Shown: positions 53,130-64,000 of the stretch, one piece after another
How the letters are laid out: each line of letters begins with the position of its first letter
Position numbering within the stretch: position 1 is the stretch's first letter
NCBI GenBank assembly: GCA_007026445.1
Contig: VDMD01000111.1
Span: 1 to 64,000 of the forward strand
Direction of reading: 5' to 3'
From: Schizophyllum amplum
Taxonomy: Eukaryota; Basidiomycota; Agaricomycetes; Agaricales; Schizophyllaceae
Length of the DNA stretch: 64,000 bases
Position numbers and translations under genes: made by a program
The notes under the pieces: generated by a model
Database searches by the model: none
The model's input: the letters and a program-made list of their open reading frames with translations, nothing else
What the model was told of the DNA's origin: nothing

Positions 53130-55126
53130 TCAGTACGGTGACACTATCTGGAACGCCCCGTTTGTATGCACACGCGCCGTCGCACCAACAGCCAGCCACC
53201 CCTCTTCGTCGCCGTCGCTCGTCTGCGACGGTACGGATACATAATCCTCTGTTCCCAGAGGCTTGCCGACAGCGGGACCCCGGATGAGGAGCGTGCCGAC
53301 AGGATCCTCTCCGTTGGCGACGGCTTCCTCGTCCACGTTGATCAAGCGCGCCTCGACGTTTGCGCTCGGCGGGCCCACGTGCGCGGCTTCCAAAGGGGAC
53401 GCGGGGAACTCCTGCACATCGAGGGCGAAAGAGGCAAGCACGGGGCCGGCGACGAGCGGCGAGATGAATGCGTTGGCGAGCGGGACAGAGAATGCAACAC
53501 GCGCGGGCGTCAGGAGGGCTGTTGGTACAGCACCTGTTACGCATACAGGTCAGTTTCACGCATTGCAGGCAGTCAACCTTCATCCGCACCTCCGCTGACG
53601 ACCAGCAACCGCAAAGAGCCGGCGACCTCACCGACGACGCCACCGCGTGCCGCGTCGTAGACGAGGCGGTCCCAAAGGCTCTCCTTCGTGAGGTAGCCCT
53701 CGGAGATACCCGCCAGCTTGTGCCTCCAGGCGAAAGGATGAAGGAGAACATTTTTACGCGCATCCTTGAGAATGGCGGTAACCATACCCTGAAGGTGCGC
53801 GGGCTTGAGGAACATGATGGTAGGCGACGGAATCGAGTACGATTTGAATGACAGTGCGTCCTTGACGTCAAGGGGTACCTCGGCTACGGCAATGAGCTTT
53901 GCGAATTATACACCAAACTAGCAACGCGTACCGTCATCCGTGCGGAACTGTTTTGTGCTGGCTAAAGTCGCAAAGGAGACTCCCTCGTAAATGGCAGCGT
54001 ATGCGACGGCACGCCCGTAAGGTGTGCTCATAGAATGCGCGGAGACCATGGTGTCGAGAGTGGAGACTGCCTGTTGCTGCGGGATCATCGCCTTAACCGC
54101 GCACACGCCAGCCGTAATGTTCGCGTGCGTCAGCTGGACACCCTGCACCTGGCCTTCGTCATTGGGGTAGAAGGCAAGTGAGAACACGTCGGTAGGCTCT
54201 GCGCAAATAATTAGCCTGGATGAAAAGGATACTATGTATGAACTTACTAGGCAGAGGGGTCAACGTCTTCTCAACACGGAAGCCCTCCCGCTCTACATCC
54301 TCGAAATTGAGAACCTTGACGCGACTGGCTACGCTTGCCATAACTCGTGGGCTCGGCTCCCCAACGACGATGATAGTGTGATGCTCGTGCTCGCCAGCCT
54401 CGTAAATGAGCTCCAGAATAGAGCCAAGAAATTCAGCATGAGTGATGATGGCCGAAGGGGGGTGCTGCTCAAGAACGGGGTCGAGGAGGGTCGCTGAGGA
54501 CAAAGTGAAGGAGGGGATGGAGTGGGACGACAGAGCCAGGTCGCTTATGAGGAATTCTGAGCGAATGTCAGCACATAAAGAGGTGACACTCGCATGAATC
54601 TCACCAATGCTATCGTTCAAGAGAAGTAGGACATTGGAGTCCTCGGGTACGAGGTTCGCGAGTCGGAGAAGACCAGTGCCGAATGACGCGACGCGGTCTT
54701 GAAGTGCCATGTTGGTGATCTACGTGTCCCGGTCAATGCCTCAGAGCTCTGGCTATCAATAACATGGCATACCTTCGTGTTGAATAGCGTCCTCGGCGTG
54801 TCCTGGTCTGACCGCACTAGGTCGGAGAGCACGGTGACATCTTTGTGGGGGCGGACGGGAAACTATACGCGTAGCGCCCAATTAGCATCCGCGCACAATA
54901 CTTGACCGGAACCACATACCCTTCCCATTAATCCCGTTCCATAGTTCCTGTACACCGGACTCTCCTTCACATTCCGAACTTTGGAGGTGTCGCTCTGGCG
55001 GCCGAGCAAGATCGGGTGAACAAGCGGCTGCGGCTTGTAGAGGTTTTGGAGGAGGAAAAGCGTCGCGGCGATGAGCCCGAGCAGAATTGTCAGGTCATCT
55101 GTTGCCAGATAGTCTGAGAGCGACAT
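53130..55126 (-). CDS. AMP-binding (acyl-CoA synthetase-like) membrane-anchored protein with degenerate P-loop
   Basis: The N-terminus MSLSDYLATDDLTILLGL continues into a transmembrane segment (IAATLFLLQNLY), then KPQPLVHPILLGRQSD and NYGTGLMGR, a start shared by agaricomycete long-chain acyl-CoA ligase-like proteins. The AMP-binding fold follows: FGTGLLRLANLVPEDSNVLL, IIVVGEPSPRVMASVASRV, SLAFYPNDEGQVQGVQLTHA, STPYGRAVAYAAIYEGVSFA, then LHPFAWRHKLAGISEGYLT and LLVVSGGA. It ends TLLIRGPAVGKPLGTEDY and FQIVSPY at 53130. The P-loop equivalent (FYPNDEGQVQG) lacks the TSGTTGxPKG signature, so the enzyme may be catalytically weak or inactive, or use another mechanism. Introns near 54900, 54770, 54240, 53925 and 53560. 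Total about 600 residues. Confidence 0.8.
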
Positions 55127-55738
55127 GGTGAGCGCCCTGCTGTCCTGGCGCTGCGTTGACGGGAGTGGGACTCTGAAGGAACTGTGACGCCAACGGGGAC
55201 CGGCGCTACCGGCCCTGCGGAGGCTTTGCTGTTGTTTAGCGACGCCTTGAGTGATGCCGGACCGACTTGATCGCGTCCTCTGCCTCTTACCGTCGCGTTT
55301 CTCGCTCTCTCGACGCGTCACTGGATACGCAATGCTCATAGACTGCTGCTTGCACCCGTCTTTGGTCTCGGCATGCAACCTTGCAGACGACTACGCGCGT
55401 GACACCTGCATTCTAGCCTGCGACAAGGCTGCAATTTCGCCCTGTATCTTCCCCATCGAATTCCTGGTCGATTTGCCTTCCCTCCTCTTGTTTCCTGCGC
55501 CATGATGTACTCCCAGGTCTTCCCTTTCGAATGATGTCTCTTATGTGCCGCGGCATTGCCTGACTGTGCCGCTATGGGCAGTAAAGGCGAGCGGGTCTGT
55601 GCGTCCACCACGTGATGACTGCTATATGAAGGCTGGGAGGCAGAGGGTTTGACGTCGCCCCTCCTTCCCCCTGCTTTCCCCCTTTCCCCTCGCACACTTC
55701 GAATTCTCTATCTGCCCCCCTTCGGATCTTCTACATCC
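55127..55738. other. Divergent promoter region of AMP-binding gene and histone H1 copy C
   Basis: 610 bases between two starts. The 100 bases before 55739 are pyrimidine-rich (CCCCTTTCCCC-like), a common fungal leader for strongly expressed genes. No coding sequence supported. Confidence 0.45.
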
Positions 55739-56982
55739 ATGACTATCTCTGCCAAGCAATCTCCTCCCAAGGCCGTTGCGAAAACCGGCGGCAGCAAGGC
55801 CAGCGTGGCGCCGCACCCGACATGGGTTGAGATGATAAAGGTGCGTATTTAGTCAGGTTTGGCCTCCCCCTTCGCTTCAGCTGACGAAGTACCTTTCTTG
55901 CCACCTAGGAATGTATCGCTGCTCATCCTGAAGAGGCCCGCGCAGGTGTTTCGCGCCCGACGATCAAGAAGGTGCGTCTCCGACTGATGATCAAGCAGCA
56001 TTCTCAACTCGAGTGTTTCCATCCAGTTCGTTGAATCCAAGTACCACATCGAAGTCAATGCCGCTGCTGCAAGCCAGCTCAACCGTGCTATCACGACGGG
56101 TGCCGACAAAGGCACATTCGTTTTGCCCAAGGGTAAATGAGCGCCCATTCGAGGTCGACGGTATATTTACGCAAATGTTAAGGCCCCTCGGGCAAGGTGA
56201 AGCTCGCCCCCAAGAGCCACATCGCAGAAGCTACCAAGGAGGTGCGCCGCTACCGCCATATTCTTACTTCACATCGTTAATTATTGTTCAGAATGCCACT
56301 CCCGCAGCCAAGAAGCCCGCTGCTGCCAAGAAGCCCTCTGCCGCCAAGAAATCCAGCCCACCGACTAAGAAGGCTACTACAGCTAGGAAGACCGCGCCTG
56401 CGAAGAAAGCGTCCGCCGCTGCCCCCAAGAAGTCCCAGCCGCTGGCCGCCAAACCCAAGTCCCCAAACACCACCACGACGAAGTCCGGGAGAGTTGCAGG
56501 CACGGTAACAAGCCCTCCTGCGAAGCCTGCTGTGACGAAGACATACGGGTCCGGCGCGCGGAAGGCGGTACCGGCGAAGAAGCCTGCGTCGCCCCCGACA
56601 AAGACTGCGACGAAGAAGCCTGCTGCAAAGAAGCCCACGTCCTCGACGAAGAAGGCGGCGGTGACTAAGAAACCGTCAGCGGCGGGCAAGAAAGAGACTG
56701 TAGCTAAGAAGGATGGCGTGGCTAAGAAGGATGGTGTGGCTAAGAAGGCGCCTGCCAAGAAGGTATGTTCATATGGATGATGAGCTGTTTGTTGTGCGTT
56801 ATTGACTGCGTGTGCAGGCTGCGCCGGCCGAGAAGAAAGCGGCTGCTAAACCCAAGGCAAAGACGGTTTCGAAGCCGACTACTACCAAAGCGCCCACACG
56901 GGTCAGCAAGAGGGCGACGAAGGTGAGACCATACATTTGCTTTAGGGATTCGAAGGACTCACCGTGCATCCAGGCTGCCTGA
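55739..56982 (+). CDS. Histone H1, copy C
   Basis: The ATG at 55739 gives MTISAKQSPPKAVAKTGG. The globular domain is assembled from short exons: HPTWVEMIK (ends 55840), ECIAAHPEEARAGVSRPTIKK (55911-55973 region), FVESKYHIEVNAAAASQLN with GADKGTFVLPK, GPSGKVKLAPKSHIAEATKE, and the tail exon from about 56292. The tail has many KKPAAAKK, TKKPAAKKPT and two KDGVAKK copies, then exons after 56760 ending AA at 56982. Intron positions match those of copy A. Residues SKYHIEV and the LNRAI helix are standard for H1. The longest tail of the three. Confidence 0.93.
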
Positions 56983-58259
56983 GCTCTTGCGTCTTCGTGA
57001 GTCTGGGTGACTTAATGCGAAGTCTTTCGGCGTCGTGGACGACGCGTGTACGAATATAGCTCTGGATCTATTACTTCAGCTGGGAAGTGTTCCGGCATTC
57101 CTGTTTTCCCTGCTTTTCTCGGTTTGCGCGAATATTCTTGTTTATCCTCGACTTTCTTTCTACTTGTGTGTGCGTGGATCAGTATGTATATCCATCTGTA
57201 ACAAATATATGCTACGAACGAAATGGAAAACGACGACAAGGATCGTCGCGTAAGAGCCGTGCGTGGGTTGGCCGCCTCTGCCTTCCGAGGCCGTAGTGAC
57301 CGACGCCTGCAAGGGAGAGTAACGGCTGCTTGACCTGACCCTCATCGCAAGCGATGTCCTGGCGACGCGGCCCAGTCCCCAGTACATTGCTCTGTCGATG
57401 CCAAAGGAAAATGCGGGCAGATCAAAAGACTGAATTGCATAGATTTGTATCCTACATGGCATGAATCATGCCCAAACTTGCGAGGACGTCGACCTCGAGG
57501 GAGCTTCGCAGCGTTATTGCGGCGGACTAAGGACAGACGTCGACGTAAGCTAGTCGTCCTGCAGCGCTACTGCCATGTCTGCCTCGCTGGATAATGCAGT
57601 CGTCCCATTCGCTGACTGTCCCGAACCCCGCAAAGCGTCAGGAAGAGGAGGTTGTCAGTCTCACCGACGGAGCGCTCAGAGGAAGAGGAAATAGAGGACG
57701 CAATAGGGATTGCAGCGCAAAGTGTGAAGTCCTTTTGAGCGAGGTGTCGTTCTGCTGTCGCTGCGCATGAGGAATAGCCGGCGTACCCATTGTACTGTAC
57801 TTTGCAGAGCAAAAGACAAATGCGAATCAAGATACACAATAGACGATTTTGAGTCTGGCGGTGCGAGTTACCAGGACTTGTTGCACTGAGCACCTGTTGC
57901 GATAGCTGTCGGATAGCAAGCGGTACGATAACATTTTCCTTGGTCGAGCCATCGCACGTTGGGGATTTGCAGCCAGTAAAATGTCGTCTTCAGGCGAGAA
58001 AAAAAGTCATTTTCATATCGTGGTCTTGAATTTTGCCCGCTCGCCCTGGAGACTTGAGGACCGTATTGACCTGCACAGAAGATCAGAGGAGTCCTCGGCA
58101 GCCGGATTGGGTGTGCGCATTAGCGAAGGGGTCCGGGAAGTCCGGACCGCGCCGCTTTCCTTCCCAACACGCATCCCCCGGTGCCACTAGCGATTTTCGA
58201 ACCCTTTTCCCCCTCTCCTTTCGCGTACTATCGCATTCCTGGAAGTGTTGTGAGGCTGT
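56983..58259. other. Intergenic region
   Basis: 1.3 kb without a supported gene. It includes the 3' region of histone H1 copy C and the promoter of the gene at 58260. No repeats or RNA genes recognised. Confidence 0.4.
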
Positions 58260-59592
58260 ATGTCGATTATGAACGCGAAGAAACCGGTCCCCGGGCCTAG
58301 GAGGGGCGGAGATTGGAGCTGGACCGGCAGTGCAATCGTCCGAGCAGGCTTGATCGCGCAGAGAATGCGGGTAACTAGTCGAGCACAGGACGAGGAGCAG
58401 AATCAGCGGATAACGTGGCCAACAACGATGATGTTCCGCGAGATCGCTCCAAGCGAAGGCGGCGAGATGGAGGGCACGCAGTCCGATAGCGATGTCCTAA
58501 ACGCCGCCGGAGTCGCGAAGTTGGCGGGCCCAGTGGTGAGTGTATCTCTACATTGCGTTCCAGCGTCATGCTGAAGGCATCCGGGGCGATAGCAGACCAA
58601 ATATAACGCGCAAGTCGGGCCAGAGTCGAGCGGGGCGGCAAGGACGCGCTCGAGTCCGCAGGTGCGTAGCCTGCACACCCTACGCCGAACTGCCATGTTG
58701 ACAGGTCCACTAGATCCTTGCCAGCTACCCCTCCTCCTCTTCCATCGCCATATGCAACATCAAAGACGGCCAGCTCGTGCGCACGACCGACGGGTGGTAC
58801 GAGCACGTCAAACCTCCTACTCACTTCAAGCCTCCTACCCGCGTAGTCGTCGCCCCGAAGCAGATGGTGGTCGACGACGATGGATTCTTCGACTGCGTCC
58901 CAGTGCCAGCCCCGAAGAGAGGGCCGCGTGGAGGCAGGATGTCCCGGGAGAAGAGGAAGCGCGCACAGACGCGTGTCGTCGAAGAAGTCATCACGAACGT
59001 CCGGGAGCAGATGAACGCAATGGTCGACGATCAGCCGAGCGGCGACGACCAGAAGGACGCGAACATTGTCAACGAGGCGGACTTGGATATGCGCAGCCAT
59101 GCAGACGTTAGGGTCCAGTGCCAGGCTATCGTAGCCGTTGGGGCTCTCCAGAGCGCGGACGACGTGGCTTTCCGGGACTTCCGCGGCTCCTCCAGCGTTC
59201 CCGCAACGCCGAGGCGCGGTCGCATGGAAAAGGCCAAGGGTATCATCGCATTTGGACCACGCTGCGCGAGCCTTCCCCGCCTATCCGCCACCGAAGTCGA
59301 CGATGCGTACGAGAAGACCAAGGACATGTACGCCGAGAAGATCCTGCCCGTTGAAGAGGAGACCGAGCCCATCGACAATGACGCGCAATACACCGACAAG
59401 GGCGTCCTGTTCATCGACGAGACGACCCTCACTGCTCTCGACGAAGCCTTGGCCAAGCATGAGAAGGAGAACGTCCAGCCTTTGGCAGCAAACTTCGAGG
59501 CCGTCGAAACGCCGAACCGGAAGATCTCCGTCTCTGTTATGACCGTGCCTCATCCCGAGACCGAAATGAGCTCGGTCCGGGTTTGGTGGTGA
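58260..59592 (+). CDS. Hypothetical basidiomycete protein
   Basis: Exon 1 from the ATG at 58260 gives MSIMNAKKPVPGPRRGGDWS and SAIVRAGLIAQRMRVTSRAQ; exon 2 (from about 58709) gives SYPSSSSIAICNIKDGQLVR, TDGWYEHVKPPTHFKPPTRV and DDDGFFDCVPVPAPKRGPRG. It then has a charged coiled region (VEEVITNVREQMNAM) and ends with EVDDAYEKTKDMYAEKILPV, VLFIDETTLTALDEALAKHE and MSSVRVWW at 59592. No known domain or membrane segment is visible. Two conserved-looking blocks, the DDGFFDCV loop and the Glu-rich end, suggest a real protein. A GTGAGT donor right at the stop could extend it into 59640 onward. Confidence 0.6.
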
Positions 59593-60897
59593 GTGTTCCC
59601 TAGGCGCGAGCAAGAACCGGTTGCTGACGTGTGTTCGCGTGTAGTTGATGCGATGGGCGCAGACGTTGCGAGGGGCGCAGCTGTGTCGGACAAAGACGTT
59701 AAAGTGGGCGCATAGACGGCAAGGCGAGCATGCTTCGGTCCTCCTCCTCGTCGCATTTGGAGCAGTCAGCAGAGGATTCTGTCGTAGGATGGAGGAGTGC
59801 CGGAGAGGGATGATACGGGGACTTCTTCGGGCTTCATCGTGCGCAGCGGCTTGAGTTCCTCGAGCGGGATGTAGGGGTTTGCAGGTTCTGAAGCAGTATC
59901 AGCAGCAGCAGCAGAAGTTCAAACAAATGTATAGTATTTGTGCTCTGAAGGTCTACAAGGGTGAAAAGGAGCGTGGTCGTGAATGGTTCCGGAATCCGAG
60001 GAGGGAACGTCGGACTCGGACTGGAGAGGGGGGATGGGACGCCAGCATCGCCTACGACAGCCACCTGCACAAAAAGCAGTTTCTACCACTCACCTCTTAC
60101 GTCCAAATGTTCATCGTACGCGCCAGGATGTGCCAGAGCTCGCTCGACGTGCCAGTTCAGGTCGCCACTGAGTTTCCATCCCAGGCTGCGCTCGGTGGCG
60201 AGTCTTGGGTCCTACTTCCTGGTAGCCATCTGTAGGGTGTCTGCTCCTGCTGCCAGCGTGTCGCTTGTGTCTGGACACCGTTGCTTGCCTGTCTAAGACG
60301 TTGTCGAGCGCAATCGTGAATGAGTAATGCGTATCTTGGCGCGCGCGCTATGTCGCCGTCCCCGCTCCCGTCGCCTGGCCAAAAAGTACAGACCGGATTG
60401 CTTTCCTGTCCTTGTAGCGCGGTAGATGGAGAGCGAGCATCGTTTGGCAATCTCGCAGTCTCAAGAGACAAAATAATGCAGTACGATCGCCAGCCTCGCC
60501 CCAGCCCGAGGAGTCACACGCATCTGATCGCTACGATGCCACCCAGCTCCATTGTCCCCAAGGTAAGAGCTCTCGCACTTTCTATCCAGTATAATTCCGC
60601 GCTGCTGGCTTTTCTACACTTCAAAAGACTGGGTATTGCATTGGGTACTAAGTAGTCCGCGGGTAACAAACGGCCGCCGAAAGCAGCCCTAAGGACGGGA
60701 AACAGCAGATAGCGACGACGAAGGCGAATAATGTACATCACAGATCATTAGAGCAAGTAGTGGTACAAAAGGCAGTCCGAATTTCTCCGTGAAGCAATGA
60801 AAGAAGGGGGAGTTTATAGCGAATAGTTCGATGGAAGAAGGTGACTGAACAGTCTCTGGAAGGGATGTAACACACGAAATTGAACGCCGGTACGGGC
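59593..60897. other. Convergent region, 1.3 kb without supported gene
   Basis: Only short frames without protein features. A CAG-rich run (near 59895-59915) gives a short poly-Gln frame and is probably a small microsatellite. No repeats or RNA genes of note. Confidence 0.4.
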
Positions 60898-62194
60898 TCA
60901 AATCCGGTTCGGCGGTGAAGCTCCATTGCCGTAGCCCGCCTCCGCTCTGCCCAGCGCGCCGCCGCCAGTGTGAGGCGCACCACCTCCGCCGTGCAGTCCA
61001 CCGTTTCCTGCACCGAGCCCCGCTCCCGCGCCGCCAGCACCCGCCAGCGCCGACGCATCAAACGGCGCACCCGCAAATGCCTCCTGGCCCCATCCCCACC
61101 CTCCATCGCGCGTGAACGGCAGCGACGCAGTCGTGTAATCGTACCCCGGGTGGTAGTTAAAGTACGGCAGCTGCTGCATGGGCAGGCTGCGCCCGTCCGC
61201 CATGGCCCGCTCGGGGAAGTAGGGTATGCGGTGGAACATGGACGTAGTACGGGGGAGGAGGATGTGGTTGAAGCGGAAGTCGAGGACGGAGGCGAAGGTC
61301 TGGCGGTATGCGACGATCGCAGTGCAGGTCCCGATGATCGCGCCCGCGACGACGTCGTACCAGTTGTGGTCTAAAGAGCGGAATCAGTGAAAAGTGGCGA
61401 GTGCAGGACGTGAGGCTTGCATTCGTCGATTGTGAGGGCGCCGGAGATGAGAGTCGCGCCGAGCAGGGGAGAGAAGAAGAGGATCATTTTCCAATAGGCG
61501 GGGTTGTGGGCACTCATAACCTTGAGCTGCGCATTAATGTAGAGGGCGAGATAGAACAGGCCTGCCCAACCCGCCGTCGAGTGACCGGAGGGAAACGATT
61601 CGAGCGCGTCGTTGATGGAGTCTTCGTCGCCCGTGCATATGGTGCGGTCGTACATGATGGAGGCGAACCCAGTGCCAGAGACGGATGAGGGAGTGACAGC
61701 AGGCTGGCAGACCGCCAGGAAGTGGGGACGCAAGCCGCCAATAAGCCACTTTAGCCAAACCTGCAAACACGTTAGGGTTCCGTCCTTCCAATATAGCGCT
61801 CGCCACACACCTGAAAGACGGCCGCCGTAATCAGACTCTTCAGCAGTCCCATCGTCGTGGTAAGTAGGTCGTCCACACTCCTCCGCCTCCACTGGAAGAG
61901 CGCGAAAAAGAAGAAGGGGGCGAAGAAGGCGATGAGCGCCGCGGCGAAGATGGGGACAATCTCATGGCGCAGGGGGTACGCAAATTCCGGGTAGACAACC
62001 TCGCCATCGCTGAAGTAGACGGGGAAAGAGCGGCTCGGCGCGGGCGAGGCGTTGTATATGCCGAGACCGAGCGCGCCCATGGCGGCCATGGTGATGAGAT
62101 CCAGGGCGTGGAGACGCAGCCATGGCAGGAAACGAAAACGCGGGGCGGGGCCTACGCCGGCAGAGTACGCGTTGATGGGGCGTTTATCGATCAT
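60898..62194 (-). CDS. PAP2 superfamily lipid phosphate phosphatase (DPP1/LPP-like)
   Basis: An integral membrane phosphatase acting on phosphatidic acid or diacylglycerol pyrophosphate. Start: ATG at 62194 (MIDKRPINAYSAG); a GTG at 62209 is not used. Membrane segments include LDLITMAAMGALGLGIYN, IVPIFAAALIAFFAPFFFFA, AGLFYLALYINAQ and MILFFSPLLGATLISGAL. Motif 1 is KWLIGGLRP, motif 2 SFPSGHST (catalytic His of PSGHS), motif 3 is in YHNWYDVVAGAIIG. In motif 3 the usual Ser-Arg pair seven residues before the His appears replaced (ALTIDEYHNWYD). The C-terminus (61130-60898) is a Gly/Ala-rich cytoplasmic tail ending PPNRI. Introns near 61815-61760 and 61420-61375. Confidence 0.88.
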
Positions 62195-62645
62195 GGCGGT
62201 CTTGCGCACGTTGGGCGGGGCGTCGGGGAAGATGCGCCCGTCGTGTACGCGCCTTTTATATGAAGTTGCGCGTGGGTGGAGCGTGTCTGGCAGACACGGT
62301 ATGTCATTGGCCTCGTACTTAGCTGCTTGTGTGCGCGCCTAAAAATGGCGGGTATAGCGGATGGCTCGTCACCCTATGACGCTGCTCCGGGCGAAATTCG
62401 GTGCCCTGAGCAACGAGCGGGGAAACGGCGAAGACATTCGAAGGGGTTGCGAGGGCGACAAACGACAGAAAACAGGCAGCAAAGTCTGCAATGGCGGCGG
62501 TAAACGATGAGGGAAAGAGCCAAGGTCAAGCCAAGACTGAGGACATGTCATGAAGAGGGCTGTCGGCGTTTCCCGCGACGACGCCACATAAACGCACTTC
62601 GCATTCCGTCGCGTCGCGTTGACTTGTCACTGTTACCGCCGCGCC
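62195..62645. other. Divergent promoter region of PAP2 and E2 genes
   Basis: About 450 bases between two divergent starts. No gene or repeat seen. Confidence 0.45.
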
Positions 62646-63377
62646 ATGACGACTCTACGGTGCGTGAGACCGCCACGGAACGTCTGTTCTACCTCTGAAC
62701 AGCTCTTTGTAACCGCAGACGCGTTCAGAAGGAGCTCAAGGACATCCAGAAAAACCCAATCGATGGCCTCACCGTCACTCCCCTCGAGGACAACATCCTT
62801 CGCTGGGAATGCGCTATCAAGGCAGATCCAGAGTCACCCTACAAAGGCGGCACCTTCCGCTTCATCCTAGATTTACCCTCCAACTTCCCCTTCAAAGCAC
62901 CTACGGTCACCTTTTCCACAAAGATTTACCACCCAGGCATCAATGAGGAGGGCGCAATATGCGTGCCTATATTGCGGGACGAGGTGCGTCCACCTGAACA
63001 ATATCTCGAGATATGACTGACAGCACAATTGCAGTGGAAACCCTCCGTGACACTCCCAACTGGTGCGGCGCTTCCAGTGTTGCCCTGCTACCGCCGCGCT
63101 CATGCCTATTCGCAGTGCTGTCAATCATTCAGGAGAAGGTCAATAATCCCAGCCCTGACGACCCATTCGAGCCGGAAATTGCAGCGGTACGGCCTGCTGC
63201 CTATTGGCGCTCGCATACGCTAACCAGCCTTCCAGCAATTGAAGACGGACAAGTCCGCATTCAAAGCTACTGCCAAGGAATGGACCAAGAAGTGCGCATC
63301 TATCCTCGTTTGTTGTTGCGCGACCTCTACCCTGCTACTGTCATTCTGATCCCACATTCCGCAGGTATGCTATGTAG
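62646..63377 (+). CDS. E2 ubiquitin-conjugating enzyme (UBE2L3/UbcH7-like), 148 aa
   Basis: Exons 62646-62659, 62719-62983, 63035-63062, 63116-63186, 63236-63291 and 63365-63377 join in frame to a 148-residue UBC domain, the normal E2 length. It starts MTTLRRVQKELKDIQKNP. Key parts: YKGGTFRFILDLPSNFPFKA, then FSTKIYHPGINEEGAICVPI with the catalytic Cys in ICV, LRDEWKPSVTL, QEKVNNPSPDDPFEPEIAA and the final helix AFKATAKEWTKKYAM. It most resembles the UBE2L3 class (KIYHP, EWKPS, NNPSPDDPFEPE). The catalytic HPN signature reads HPG here. Genes of this class usually pair with HECT or RBR ligases, which is inference. Confidence 0.92.
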
Positions 63378-64000
63378 AGGGATGAGCACCCCATCATCAA
63401 GTTGGAGAGAGGAGAACCACACCATCGACTTTCTGTATTTTTACGAGCGGCTTCGCCAGCGCAAACAACACATGTATCTTTGTCAAGCATCATCTTAATG
63501 CACGTGCTTTCTACTCATCGTAGCGCCCTCCGTCGCAAGAGCCATGTCCACCACCGCAGGGTCGACCCTTATCGCACAACATCTGCTCAGCAAGTGACCG
63601 TGTCGAAGTCCAGCACCGCAGGCAACGCCCACCACGCCCCGACGGCTAGCACCTGAAGTTCACCGCAATCTGGCAGTAATCAGGCAGCAATCAGGTCTCC
63701 GAGTCCTGTACACAATTCGGACACCTCCGGGACTCGCTTATTGTGTTCGCCGCTCTGCTAATCAGCAATGGAAGCCTCCGCAGGTGAGAACAACAAGAGG
63801 TTCAATTCACTGGGCCATGTGCCATGGCATGGGAAAGATGGCGGGAAAAACACCCACCCGCGAAGCGCCTCCCTCTGCGAGTCGTAAGTCGCTCATCGCC
63901 GGCTCTCTGGCTTGCCTGGTGCGCTCCAGGGACGTACCTGCTACTGACGTTGTTTACAGATCGAGCGATGAATGTTGCCGGCGCGCGCAAGAACAAGGAT
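63378..64000. other. Window end, no supported gene
   Basis: The 3' region of the E2 gene followed by sequence without a clear frame. A plus-strand start near 63969 (MNVAGARKNKD) following a TTACAG acceptor-like site could be the beginning of a gene that continues past the window; it is too short to judge. Confidence 0.3.

Overview
The window is nuclear DNA from a basidiomycete fungus, most likely an agaricomycete. Genes are packed tightly on both strands. They carry many very short introns (about 45-60 nt) with GTGCGT, GTGAGT or GTACGT donors. Coding sequence is GC-rich. The content is eukaryotic housekeeping (TEL2, CAP, SEN34, NTAQ1, three linker histones H1, a vacuolar Ca2+/H+ exchanger) plus fungal families such as DUF6593 and very long Ser/Pro-rich proteins. 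The genus cannot be fixed from the sequence. There are no operons; exon joins given here are inferred from reading-frame continuity and GT..AG signals.

Layout. 1-2629 (-): TEL2, running off the left edge. 3079-7768 (+): a damaged HSP70-12-like ATPase gene whose last exons read in frame into an intact Ser/Pro/Glu-rich tail. 9015-9179: three 55-bp repeats before an aldo/keto reductase (9249-10337). 10338-13214: gene-poor, then a small Ser/Thr-rich protein. 14055-19577 (-): PhoD-like phosphatase and CAP. 20073-21913 (+): a small unknown protein and the N-terminal glutamine amidase. 21918-22882: a MITE-like element with TA flanks containing a 512-bp palindrome. 23267-28900 (+): a giant Ser-rich protein. 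29214-35292 (-): DUF6593 protein, BTB protein and the Ca2+/H+ exchanger. 36022-36399 (-): a second small protein related to the one at 13215. 37130-38738: SEN34 and a divergent conserved gene. 39112-42677: EI24-like membrane protein and an unknown. 43212-56982: three histone H1 genes interleaved with MZM1/release factor, an APSES-like transcription factor and an AMP-binding enzyme. 58260-63377: unknown protein, PAP2 phosphatase and an E2 ubiquitin-conjugating enzyme.

The genes do not form one pathway. Themes that recur are chromatin (three H1 genes, TEL2, APSES-like factor), mitochondrial assembly and translation (Mzm1 and a GGQ factor that splice together in frame), protein turnover (NTAQ1 of the N-degron pathway, an E2) and membrane or lipid chemistry (PAP2, AMP-binding protein, EI24, Ca2+ exchanger). 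Several conserved genes show one-base frame breaks, often in homopolymer runs. Residual assembly indels are therefore likely, and pseudogene calls should be read with that in mind.
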